Positions 1 through 12,500 of a DNA stretch of 64,000 nt are shown here, one piece after another. The notes under the pieces were generated by a model, which was not told where the DNA came from, did not search any database, and saw only the letters and a list, made by a program, of their open reading frames with translations. The DNA is from Tubiluchus corallicola (Eukaryota; Priapulida; Priapulimorpha; Priapulimorphida; Tubiluchidae). The position numbers and the translations under genes are program-made. Every line of letters starts with the position of its first letter. Positions within the stretch are counted from its first letter, which is position 1. The stretch covers positions 432,639 to 496,638 of the forward strand of contig JAQGDQ010000148.1 in assembly GCA_030141605.1 (NCBI GenBank), written 5' to 3'.

Positions 1-302
1 TAGCACATTTTATACTAATTCAGTGCCATAGTGAGTGAACTACTTTTTTCTTTGAATAATACTAAACATTTAAAGTAATGCACTTAGTTTAACAAAACTT
101 TCTTGGGGCTGTTACTCTTGTCATAGAATTCAGAGTATAAACATTTTCTAATTATGTGAGTATGGCCGTTTTGTACGACAAATAAATGTAAAAAGTATTT
201 GTATATAGTTTAATTAAATCTTGTGTCTCATCATTAATAATGTAATGTAACATGATTAATTATCTTGCGGTCATTGTACTTACCTGCTAGGCTCCCGTGC
301 AG
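1..302 (+). other. Upstream intron (3' part)
   Basis: AT-rich intron sequence ending at the first visible acceptor. No coding exon is recognisable. Two in-frame acceptors occur 12 nt apart, CTGCTAG ending at 290 and CCGTGCAG ending at 302, so the exon could start at 291 or 303. Confidence 0.7.
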
Positions 303-515
303 GTGCGATCAGCAGCGAGGCAAAGGGAGGTCGTTTCAAGTTTCTGAAAAGTTTAGGCTCTCGGACAGATTCTTCTAAAGACTCGACGTCTACATCCCTC
401 ACTGGAACTTTACTGAGGCGTAAACCGAAGGATGCTAAGCTCAGTGGTGAACAAGAGATGAGGAGCGATCTCTCATCTGATCATGGACCTGTGTTTCCGC
501 AGATCAGCGTAACTG
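303..515 (+). CDS. ryr: RyR visible exon 1 (divergent region 2)
   Basis: Enters with 2 nt of a split codon and leaves with 1 nt before GTACGG. It encodes a Ser/Lys-rich low-complexity linker containing [12 protein letters not shown] and LLRRKPKD, upstream of SPRY3, where RyRs diverge most (DR2). Homology is weak, so the call rests on the open frame, raised GC, splice signals and frame continuity with exon 2. Using the acceptor at 290 would add Ser-Arg-Ala in frame. Confidence 0.75.
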
Positions 516-3500
516 GTACGGGCCCTATTGCTAACTTGGAAATTTTTTGTGTCAATGACAAAACAATGTAATTAGTAAATACATCAGTTTTGTCAACACA
601 TTAGTTTTGTCAAAGACTGAAAAAGTTTTCTGTTTTGTGGAAGAGATTGAAAATGTGCAATTGTTTACTAAGCTGAGCAGAACTGCCTGTTTCAAGTAGT
701 TTTATCTCATTTGTATTAGGTACTGAGGGAGAAATGTTGATCCCGCCAGAAATGCCTCAGCAGAGCTCTATGCCAATTAAAAGACAGTCGATGGCAACTC
801 CTAGCTCACCTCGTCGCAATCTTTCTGGCTCACTGAGTGTGCAGAGTCAGGATTCTATTGACATTGAGTTGGAGTTTGATCCTAATGCACCTGCCGATGT
901 GGACGTGTACTTTTATGCTGTTAGGATATTTCCTGGACAGGTGGGCTGCTTTTCATTTGTAGCTCCTAGTAACACCCTCGGGAGTTGTAGCTATAGCTGC
1001 CGCTGCACAGTTTAAGAATTAAACGTTTCTTTTCTATGTAGTAGGTTTGCAATTTACTTTTGAGTAGTACATACTCCGTATTTGGAAAAATGATTGTAAA
1101 ACATCATTTGTTCAAGCTAAATATCTTTCATTGTTTCTTTCACTTTTGCTTTATTTATTAAGTGTTTTAATTTTTGTAAATATTGTTGCACCAGTTGTTG
1201 TTCTGTTGAACCATGTACTGGTCTGACAAAATGTTAAAAAGTAGAGATAATTTTAGTCTGAAAACAGCTTTATCTGCACAATCTAAGTTCAGCATTTGTT
1301 ATTTTTGATGACGAAATGCTGTAAATCTTAAGTGATCGTTTATTTTAAAATTTCACAGGATCCATTGCATGTCTTTGTTGGCTGGGTGTCGCCATCCTAT
1401 CATTTCTTTAGCAGTCAGTTTGAGAAAAACTCTACTCGCAAGGTAGTTTTTGAACCACATGAAAGTGCAATCAAAAACAGGTTAGTATTTTGTGGATACG
1501 TTTTAGAGGTTATTATTTACATATTTCTTGTTGTATGAAAGCTTGAACTAGACGAATTTTAATTAGTTAGGTAAGTGAACTTAACATATTTTAGCTAGCC
1601 TGATGCCATAGCCAAAATGCTTTATTTAATTTAAAATTTTATGGTATTGCACTTTAATAAAGTATTATGCACTTTTGCATGCTGTAATACACCAATTTAT
1701 ACTTTAACAGTAAATGTTAACAGTTTAACAGTTTATTTTTACTTAAACAAATAGTAAGTTAGAATTCAATAAACATAAAGTGTTAGTTTTAAGCAACTAA
1801 TTTGTTTTGCACCTATTTTTTACTCTCTTTACAAGTCAGGTTTTAGGCACTCATTAAAATCGAGTCATTTTTTCCTCGTAATTGACAGTACTGCTTACAG
1901 ACTTTTATAAAAGGGCTGAAACGAGCTGAGTAAAAAGAAACAGCTAAGGAAGGGAGAGAAAAAATATTCAAAGTCCTCATTTAAAAAGGAAAAAGATTGT
2001 TTATCATTTGTGTGGTGTGTTATTCTCATCTTCTTTTCATTCTTAGTAAGAATTTGTGCTAACTCTTCTGAGGCTGAAACATGGATGTTATGAGGCATGA
2101 CTGTTTTACAAATTTGCATGTGTATCTATACGATAGCTATACGAAAGAAACTTCTTATTACTTCCTTTTCTTTTTTTACATAGGCTAGCTTATGGAAAAT
2201 TCATTTAATTCCTGTTTTAATATTTTTATTTTGTCATTAAGTTTCACTTCACTATTCTTCTCACTGTAAACTATGATGTTATGTTTGCATGTTACATGCT
2301 TCACAGATTCTCTGTCTTTAATTCACAGTTTTTCAAACTACGCTGGCGGTGGGTACGTATAGTTGTGTGTTTCTATGTCATTTATTTTTTTGCTTTGCTG
2401 TCTGTTTTATTGCCCCTTACTGTATTAATTGTGTTTGCAGATCAAATCGCTACTCGAGTAACGCTTAGTAACGGCCTTTATCATTATCACGGCACTGACT
2501 GCAGCTGTTGTATGTAGTTTTGATTGGAACATGACTAAATACAACTTAATTATGGTGTTTGTTGTTCTTATTAAAACTACATCCTTTACAATATTTTTCT
2601 GCTGGAAACACTACTGTCTAGTGAGCTTACTTGTCTCTATGGACAGTGTCTTATGAGTTCCTTTTTATTTTTATATTTTATAGTCTCTTTTTGCTACATT
2701 TTTTCTAGAAAATTAAAAATAAATAATAAATTTTGTTCTGAATATTTTATTCATATTCTTCTTTCGTTTATTTATCTAATTCACTCTGTTGTTGTTTTTT
2801 ATATTTATTTCCTGCTGTCATGTCTTGTGAGTGGATTTTTCTATGCTCCTGCTATACTTTGCATTAAATGTATTGCCATTGCCATTTTTATCCATCTGTG
2901 TTGCTTTAAAATAATATAAAGACTTTTGTAACTTTTAAAAAAATTGCTATGTCCTATGCTGTTCTTGCTAAAATATTATCTATTCACGTGGCCCAAGAGA
3001 TGCTGTTAAATGTTAATTATTTCTACTAAAAACAATGTAGTAAGTTCTTAAGTCCTCGCTTAACAGCTGTAACATAACACTGAGTCTCTACTGTAAGTCC
3101 ATACTGTAAAATATTGAAGCAATTTTTTTCTAGTGTCAAATATAATATTTTTCTAACATAGGTTTCCAAATTTGGTTCTGATGTTATGAAATTTTCTGGT
3201 GTTCTGGGGTTTTATTTTTATTTTATTAGCTACCTGTGTTTTCTTGTTCTTGTGACAACATAGAATTCAAACAAAATCTCGATTGGACTAATGAACGACT
3301 AACTTCCTGAAAATACATTTATGTAAGCAGACAAATGTATCAGAACTGGTACTGAGCAGTCTTTAATGGAAAAGTGGGCAGTTTTATTATGTAGATGCAC
3401 AGGTGTCTGTCAGCAACTCATCACCTGACCTGAACCTGCAACAAAATGAAAAGCCTTAACAAGATAGATTTAATTACTAGTGGGTCTTGTAGGATATTAT

Positions 3501-6500
3501 TACAAGCTGAATAATAAACATTTTAGCGCTTTAAATAACTTAAAAAAATTGTTGTTAAACAAAATTTTTATTATTACGTGTAAAAACTTTGGGCGTCTCT
3601 AACATTCGAACCAAAGCATTGGGATTTGAACAAAAGCATCGCTAAGCGAGGACTTACTTTTCTGGTAATTTTATTTATGCACATTATGATAATTTGTTTA
3701 TTATTAGTTTATTTTACCTTTAACACAGTTTTGTATGTAATTGTTTATTTAGCGTTCTTCGTCAAAACTGTTACATGTTGAATGCCAAGGAGCTGCAGAC
3801 AGCTGCGGCATCATCTGGTTCTCGTAAGATATCCGCTCATGGACTGCTAATTGGTTGTTATATTGACACTGCGAGTGGGATGCTAACATTTTCTGTAAAT
3901 GGACACAAGACGGATATAAAATTTCAGGTAGGCCAAACTGCTTTTTCAAGCTGTAAATGCTAGACTTTTACCAAAACTAGAAGCCATTCATTTTATGTAT
4001 ATTTTCATTCAAATTTTTTCTTTTGATTTTATTCAAGTATTTTAGTTTCTGCCTTTTTCTTGCAGGTAGAGCCAGGTACTAAGTTAATGCCAGCAGTGTT
4101 TGTTGAAGCAACCAGTCGAGAGATGCTCCAGTTTGAGCTCGGAAGAGCTAAGGTAAAACTTTCTAAACAGAAATACAGTTGAGCTAGAACAATATCTTGA
4201 ATATGTCGACAAACTCATTGATTCTATTAGCTTATGGATTTTATCCATTAGCATCTAGTTATTTCTATATCTTAATGTATTTTGTTATTGCTCGCTGCAT
4301 TTTGCATAAATTTTGTAGCTTTGTATCAGTATGCCGTGATTGCCTTTTTCAAGAGAACTGCTGCAGTAAATATCATCAAGTGATTGCACTTTGCTCAGCA
4401 TTTTCGCTTTACGAAAATGAAATTAGTTGATACGTACTTTATATCTTATTTTGTTCTCTAAAAAACATTTAAATTTGATCTATGAAAATTTCGTTTCTTT
4501 TCACATATTTTTTATAGCCAAATCAATTTAATAATTTACTATAATTTGTTTAGAACACATTGCCTTTGTCTGCTGCATTGAATAAAGGTCCTATTAAGAA
4601 CCCAGTGCCACAATGCCCATCTCGTCTAGCGGTACAACACTTGAAGTCTTATACCTGGGGCAGAGTGCCGCAAATCTCTCTCAAGGTGCACACACTGAAA
4701 CTGTCTGATATTCGTGGCTGGAGTATGCTTTGCGAAGATCCAGGTGAACTTATTTAAAAATGAAAAAATACGAATTGCAAGTAACTGTTAATTGATGGCA
4801 GAAAGAACAGATTGTACTAAACAAGGATTTTAATATTTCTAGTTTTTACTGCTTGGAAGTATTCAATAATTATTAGCATGAGAACGAGCAAATCTAATTT
4901 GTACTTTTGGTGTTCCAAAGGAAATTGTTGTGAGTTCACTTCTGAAACAAGAGTGTCAGTTTTTTTAGATATGATTATAAAGTATTTTGTAAGGATTAAT
5001 GGCATTAATATCCATTAACTTTCGACAAACAGTACACAGTAACTACTAAAACGTTAATTCATACTTTATTCTTTTGCAAAAGCATCTCTGGGACTGCTTT
5101 GGTGATGTTGTTTAGTTTAGCTAAGGCAAAAGCAGAAAATTTGTCAAAGATTTTAATTTTTGAGTAGTTGAGTAGATGCAGAATAAACTACCTGCTAAAG
5201 TTTAACAATGATTTGGTTACATAAAATGTTTAAATCATCTACCTGGTGATTTAATAATTTCTAATAATTCGATTTTGATAGTTGTTTTGCCGTATTTTAT
5301 AACTACACTTCCTCATCAGTCCATTACACATGTCAATAGGGTTGTTACTTTGAAGATTATTTTTCTTTTAAGCTATGCTACTCAGCTTGTCATTTGTCTT
5401 CTATGACAGTGAATAGTGTTTTCTACACTATTTGGGAATTAAGACCTTTTGTTTAAAATAGAGAAACATAGTTTTCTTAGTGGAAGGCTTGAAGCATCTT
5501 ATGAAACTTTACAGAGTTAACAGCTAGCTTAATATAAATTATCTGACTTAAACTAAATAACAATGAAATTTGTTCCATAAATTTTAATTTTTGGCACTTA
5601 GAATTATTGTTGTGTATTTTCAGTTTCAATGGTAGCTGTACAAATACCCGAGGAAGATAGATGTATTGACATCCTTGAACTCATAGAAATGGAAGATCTT
5701 CTGGAGTAAAGAAAGATTTGTCATTTTTCTAAAATATGCTTTAACTTTAATATGTAATTTAGTTCACTGTGTGTTGATTTTAGCTTATAACTTGGATTGG
5801 TTTGATATGCTTAATTATCAATTTTTTAGTTTGAAATACTGTCTTGCTGTTTTGAACATGTTTGCTTCTTCTTTAGCTTCCATGCTTATACGCTGAAGTT
5901 GTACTGTGCCATCTGTTTCCGTGGCAACCATCGTGCAGCTCACATCTTGTGTGGGCACGTGGATGAAAGACAATTGTTCTATTGCTGTAGATCAGAATGT
6001 GAGTTTTGCTTTAGTAAAGTGTAATTACATTTTGTTAACTGGGTTTACAGTAATATGCATTACAGCATTAACTATGCTGCTACTCTTCTTTTTTCATTGT
6101 TGTTTCAACTGAAATCGGCAGGTTTGGAAAAGGTTTGCAGTTTCATGATTTCGAAAATGGTTCTGAAGGAAAATTTATATGGCAACATCACCAACTAGTG
6201 GAGCGCAGTTTTAAGTTGGTAACATTTGAATGAAATTTTGCAAAACCTAAAGTTCATTATTTCAAAATGGATTGCTATGTAATTTTACAGAATGACAGAC
6301 AAATATATTTCATATTGACTGAAGAAGCACAAATATTTGGTCTGGCTTCGAATGTAATTCCAAGGTGGCCGCAATACATATATGTATAATGTTATAGTTA
6401 TTTAAATGAAAAATAATTGAGCAATACAATAAATTACACCATGTCAAGGTATAGGGTTTCTTTTAGTCTTTTAGTGGAAGCAATGCCAGACTTAGTTAGT

Positions 6501-9500
6501 AAATGGATGTGTGACTAAAATCACTTCTAGTGATTTCATTTACAATCCCGCTTCTCTTATTAACCTTGTTGAGAGAGGATGTCTAAGAATTGCAAATGGC
6601 CAAAACACCTCTGTGGTTCAGTGTCTCATCTTAGAGGATTATACTTAATAACAAACAAGGTTCTGGTCCCACTACAGCTAGTCAACATTAGTAGCACGCC
6701 CTGCTGGGTGTTTGATACCTGCAAGTGAAGCAGCTTTTTATATCAACTTTCAATTGACTTGTTTAGGCTAATCATTGTAGAGAAAATAGTAAAGATAATA
6801 ATTGTTTATTTTCAATTAATTACTTACATCTTGATCAAATAATCATTTGCTTTTTATGAGTTTGTTTAAAACATATCAGATTGCATAGTATTTGTATAAT
6901 TCCATAAGTTTTGGATAGTGTTAGGAGTTAGTACTTTGTTGGCGAACTGCTGTAGTTCTGAAAACAGCTAGAGAAAAACGTTTAAACATTTTTGAAATGT
7001 TGTCTAGTTATTTGCCTGTTTGGAATGTTGTCTAATTATTTGCTTTAGATCTTGCTGGGCCGTTGCGAAATGGATTCCATGATTTACTCATTGCAGTGCA
7101 TCTTTCTGCTCATGTGGATGCTAGGTAAGCAACATGTTTATTATTTAGTTTATTTAAATGGCACAAGCCAAGCAATTTTTTCAATTGTTTTACACGTGAT
7201 TGTTTTCAACTGCATACTGAATTTATATGCATAATCTCTTAATATATTTAGACCGTAAAAGAAGCTAGACTTGTGCTAAACATAGAAAGTTAGAAACTCA
7301 AATTTAAATAGTTTCTAAGAGTATGTTTTAAGAAGCAAATTTTGTAGTTTTAATTTTCTTTTTTTTTTGACAGTTTGTTGACTCAAAATGAATACGTGAT
7401 GGCATTGTCAAACAAAATTCAATCCCTTCAGCTGTTTAGTGGTCACAATTCGGAGAATGGTCACTTTCTGCCTTCCATCAGTTCAAACATCTCTATTCGA
7501 CCAAGAATGAAAACATCAGCTGTAACAGAAGAAACTAAAAAGTATTTTGTTATGATTTTTAACCTCCAGATATCAGTGCAAAAGTACGATATGTTAACAG
7601 TTAATTGTAGAAAGATTAACATTTATTAACAGTATGACAAGATGAAATTTAATGGAAAGAAAGGCATGTTCTCATGTATTGCAAACCACAAAATTAATCC
7701 ATATGAATGTTTATGAGTATTGTTAGGAAGCTGACAATTTCCACGCTAGTAATAGAGTCACTACTGGCTCTTTGCTGCAGCAAGTCAGGTTCTTTAATAC
7801 TGGTAGTTGGCTGTGCCAACATATGCATTAGTGATGAGCAAATGAAAGGCGCCACTTACTTTTGTTACTTTTTATTCAGTCAGTGTTCATTTAGCAATGG
7901 TTTGGTGATCAAACATCAAAGTCAGCAATGCTAACTCAGTTAAAGCCAAATTGTCCTCTTTCTCTTGGAAACAGTTGTATTGATCAATATATATTTAACC
8001 TGCCTAATTTGCTTGTAATAGTATGTCCCAAAAATATTGCTTTGCAAATGAAGCTTTGAAGCTCATTCAAAGTTCTTGAAGCTCATGACAATTTAGCTTT
8101 TACTGTTTTCCGGTTTTATAGTATGTATTCTGAAAATATAGATAAAACCGATATGGGATCTTTAAGGTGTGTGTCCTTTCTTTTCCATATTCATTCTCAC
8201 ACTTTTTCTGTGTTTTTTTCTTGATTAAATTTAATAATTTAATTAATAGTGGTATGTGTCTTCCAACATTTTTGTTTTTTTTTTATGTGAATGATATAAT
8301 ACAGTTACATAACAAGTATTACTAGTAATTTTTATTCAGGGGTCAGATTGATTGATGGGAACCCATACAAAGTTTACCACCTTTGTGTTGGTCAAAGCAA
8401 TATTTAAACTAATGTAGAATAGATGCTATGCAATTGTAAAGTCTTTTTGAGCCAACTTGTTTGCAGATCAAGATGTCCAGTTGTTCTGACAGTTTCTTGG
8501 AACTATCGTGATTTCTCTTTTCTCATATTGAGCTTTTTCTTGCTTATAGAGGATGTAGCATTAAAGGTCTGTTCACACCGTTGTTTAGTCTGGAAGAACT
8601 AAAGGCTCATGTCATGGCAGCTTTGGCAGTAGGTACCAGAAAAGGAATAGCGCATTGTAGAGACCCAATTGGAGACTCCTATGAGAACTTGTTTGTGTGA
8701 GTTTTTACTAGTGTTCATTATGCAATTGATGGTAAAACAGGACATGTGTTTCACGGGATTGCTAAGTTTTATATTAATAATTTTGTAGTATTCTTTATTC
8801 TTTTAAGCAGAACCTTAAAATATTAGTCCTACATCATTTTGTGATACTATATAACAATGTTATGGCTATGCTTAATACAGTTTTTATCTATTTTTGTTTT
8901 GTTTATAATGATTTTTACATGCCATTCAAAAGAATTATAATTAAATTTGCTTTTTACATTTTGCATGCTGACCAATGTTTTACTATGTTGCAGGCCATTG
9001 CTGAAGCTAGCTGATTGTCTATTAATAATTGGGCTCTTGGATGATGATGATATCCAGCAGCTGCTTATACTTCTTGACCCCACGACTTTTGATTCTGAAG
9101 GTTTGTGTTGGATTATCATTAGTCAATCTGGCTAAATGTACAGACTGTCTTGATAGATGTCTGTGTAATTCTTTCTCAGTGTGAATAGTATACACAAATT
9201 TGCTAAAGCCTTGCTCGCATACACAATAGAACATATTTAAAAAACTTTTTTTGTGTATTTGTGCTATTTATTTAGGTGTAAGTTCACACAAGAAGGGACT
9301 CCTGCACGTACAACCTTTAGATGAAGGAATCAAACTACAAGTATGTCTTTCAAACCTAATACTGTATTATCTTGGCATTTTGTACAAAATGTGGGAAAGT
9401 CATAGATTATGTACTATCTATACAGTACGTTTTAAATGTTGATGTGGATATAATTATTTGCCTGGCTGATCTTCTTAGCTCTTAATTTTCCTATATTTAC

Positions 9501-12500
9501 TGTGCTGTGTTTTTGATATTACCCTATTAGCACTGCCTTATTTGAGGCATTAGGTTCTATTCTCATGCTTTTCAATTTTTTCCAGCTTTGTCAAATTTTT
9601 CATCATCTTTGTGATATTTTGCTGCGACATCGCGTGGAGGCCGTTATTGGATTCTGCAATGACTGGGTTGGAAAAGTACAGCGGGTGAGCAAGCCATTTA
9701 TTGATAAATTTATGTCTTTCATTTTCTTTGGGAGACATTTAGTTAGTACTTTTCTTATATGGAGTGAAATTTAAGATGGGCTTCCCGAAAATTTGTATGC
9801 TCGTATTAAAATGCTTACTGTTTGAAATTTGTGCAGTTGTTTTGCTTTCAGTAAGACTTCTTTTTTGTTTTAAGGATCAACTAAAACGATATATTGAGAT
9901 CAAGAAGTCAGATTTACCTCCAGCTGTCGCAGCCAAGAAAACGAGGGAATTCCGATGTCCTCCAAAAGAACAAGTAAATCATTATTTGGTTATGAGAAGT
10001 TTCACTAGTTTGTAAACTGTTCATTTTATAATGAAGGGCTGTTCCTAATTAAGAATACTTAGGCAGATTTAATATATATACCACAGCAGTACTGTATCTT
10101 TATAACTCTACATTTTCTATTGGAAGATAACATCATAATTTTCTGAAAGAAATTTAATTTGTATTTTCCTTGAGTTTTGTTTTTTAACTTGTTCTTGCAG
10201 GTCCTAAATTAACACAGCCTACATATAAAAATAATGCAGTCTTTCATTTTCCTCAGAATAAAACAATACAAAAAAATCGTAGCATTTACCAGTTTTACGA
10301 CACTTTAAATATATATCAGGTCATTTGCAAGTTTTTTTTGGTAACTGAATAGAACAGTAATTAGTTGCTTTTTCACCCGAGCACGTAATAGCAATATCTA
10401 GAAAGCTGTGATTTGTCAAAAAAAATTGCTCAAAATATGAAAATATTATATACATATGAACTTGTGCTTGATTTGATAATCGAGCTTTTATATCTTGATA
10501 ATAAAAATTTAAGTTTGTTTGCAGAAGATTTGAGCTCAGCTAATAAAAATTTAATTTCGTTAGTCAAAATGAAACACATGTTGGCCAGCTCATCAGAAGA
10601 GAAGTTAGAAAACCCTGATAAGATTAGTTTACTTTTTAGTTATCTCTCTTAGTAAAGTTCAGTAAAGTCTTAGGAACTGTTATATTCAGGAAGTTATAAT
10701 GAAGAACTAATGTATATGTCGAAACTTAATGTTTCCGATTATCAATATTTTGTTTCACTAGATGCGAGCGATGTTGACGTTCCGTGCATCTGAGGATGAA
10801 AGTGTCATCACTTCGCCCTGCAGCGAAGAGCTGCAACAGCAACTCATGGATTTCCACAACAGCATGGCTGTAACGGCTGGGGTAAACACGGAGGAGGAGG
10901 TGATTGAGGAGGAAGAGAGGAGCTGGCAGGAGAGGTTGATTAGTATGATACTGCAGAGAAAGGATGATTCCCCAGCTGTGGAACAGAAACAAAATTTGGA
11001 GCTGCCTTATAGTGGGCAACAAGGTTATTTTTTAGTGATTTTGTATGCGTGAGCTTTTCTAATAATTTAATAAATATTACAAACAACACTCAAAGCTAAA
11101 GTAAAGTAATAAATCAATGCAGTGTGTCACAAGTTAATACACCCACTGCATTGTTTACTTGACAGGCTAAAGAAGACTGCAGTAAGACGTTAATGCATTC
11201 CAGCAAAACTTGTCGTCATATTACATGTTATCAACAAAACATTGTTACCTTCCATATAAAACAATGTAAAAACATTTGATTGCATTCCCCACCCAAAAGA
11301 TCAATAATGCTTGGCTCATAAATCAAACACCATATGATGTTTATTCCTGACAATTTTAGCTAAAAGTTAAAGAGAACTACAGTTTACAGCGAGAACTCAA
11401 ATTTGAAACGTAGCTTTGGTTTTTTCATGCATCTTCCTCTTTGTTTTCTTTCTGTGCTTGTTCTTTAGAAAAGGTTTTAGTGTTGACTGCATAGGCTGTC
11501 CTTTTTTGCTAATGCTAAAATTGTTTTGTACCCTGTAAAGCATTAGCTTCACAGTCACTTATGAACTTCGCTCTGTCTAGGTTATTTTCACAAAAAAAAT
11601 TCAAGTCCAGCATCAATTCTGTACTTTTGAAAGCTTCGTGCAGATGTTTAACACTAGCCATTTCTGAATAACAGACTTTTCTGTTTAACACTCCTGAGAA
11701 ATATTTTTAGTGTTGTTTTTCGAACAACATAAATACAAATGGAATGCGTACAGCAATAATTAACTCAGCAATGTATCACATGGCAGAATTTTATCAGAGG
11801 TATTCCATCTCTAGTGGGAAAGTGCCAGCACTTAGGGAGTGGCTAACAATGGATCATCGCTTCATGTGTCTGACTGTTTTATAGGACAAATTATTACCAT
11901 TATTTCTGTTAATGGGGATTCTTCATGAAGTGCAAGTGCAGCAAAACAGTATGTTAGCGATTAAAGGAGAGAAAAATTTGTTGTTAAACTGAACTGTATG
12001 TTATTAAGGGAATAAAAATTATCAAAAAAGATCAGTGTCGTTAAAACGAAACTTCGTTAAACAAGACATTGTTAAGTGAGATCTTACTGTACTTCACTTA
12101 AAAGTTTTAATAGGCCTAAGCTTATATGCTTATTTGCTTACTTTTTGACAAATTCGCAATGTATTTTTATTTTACCAGACACATTCAATCAGTTAGTTGC
12201 ACGGACTATGTTGAAATGGGCAAGCGAAGATTTTGTTGAGGATCAGGAGTTAATTAGAGCCATGTTTAGTGTACTGCATAGACAATATGATGGCATAGGA
12301 GAGGTAACACTATTTTTCACATCCCGTTTCACTTTTTGCAGTTTGAACTACTAATAAATTTGCCAACACTGATTGTCACAGACAACTTAAAGGCTGTTTT
12401 TTTTCTAGAAATTCTAGTGCTACAGTGTGGCACAAGAACTTTAAAAATTTGATCATTTTGTGAAACAAAGGATAAGAGTGTAACTTTATCCTGTGTATTG

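Noticed and set aside
1895-2119. 74-codon minus-strand ORF in intron 3
   Set aside because: No recognisable domain, composition like surrounding AT-rich intron, no splice context.
2440-2515. Possible exon after TTTGCAG in intron 3
   Set aside because: In the required phase it hits a stop within a few codons, and the true continuation of SPRY3 is clear at 3753.
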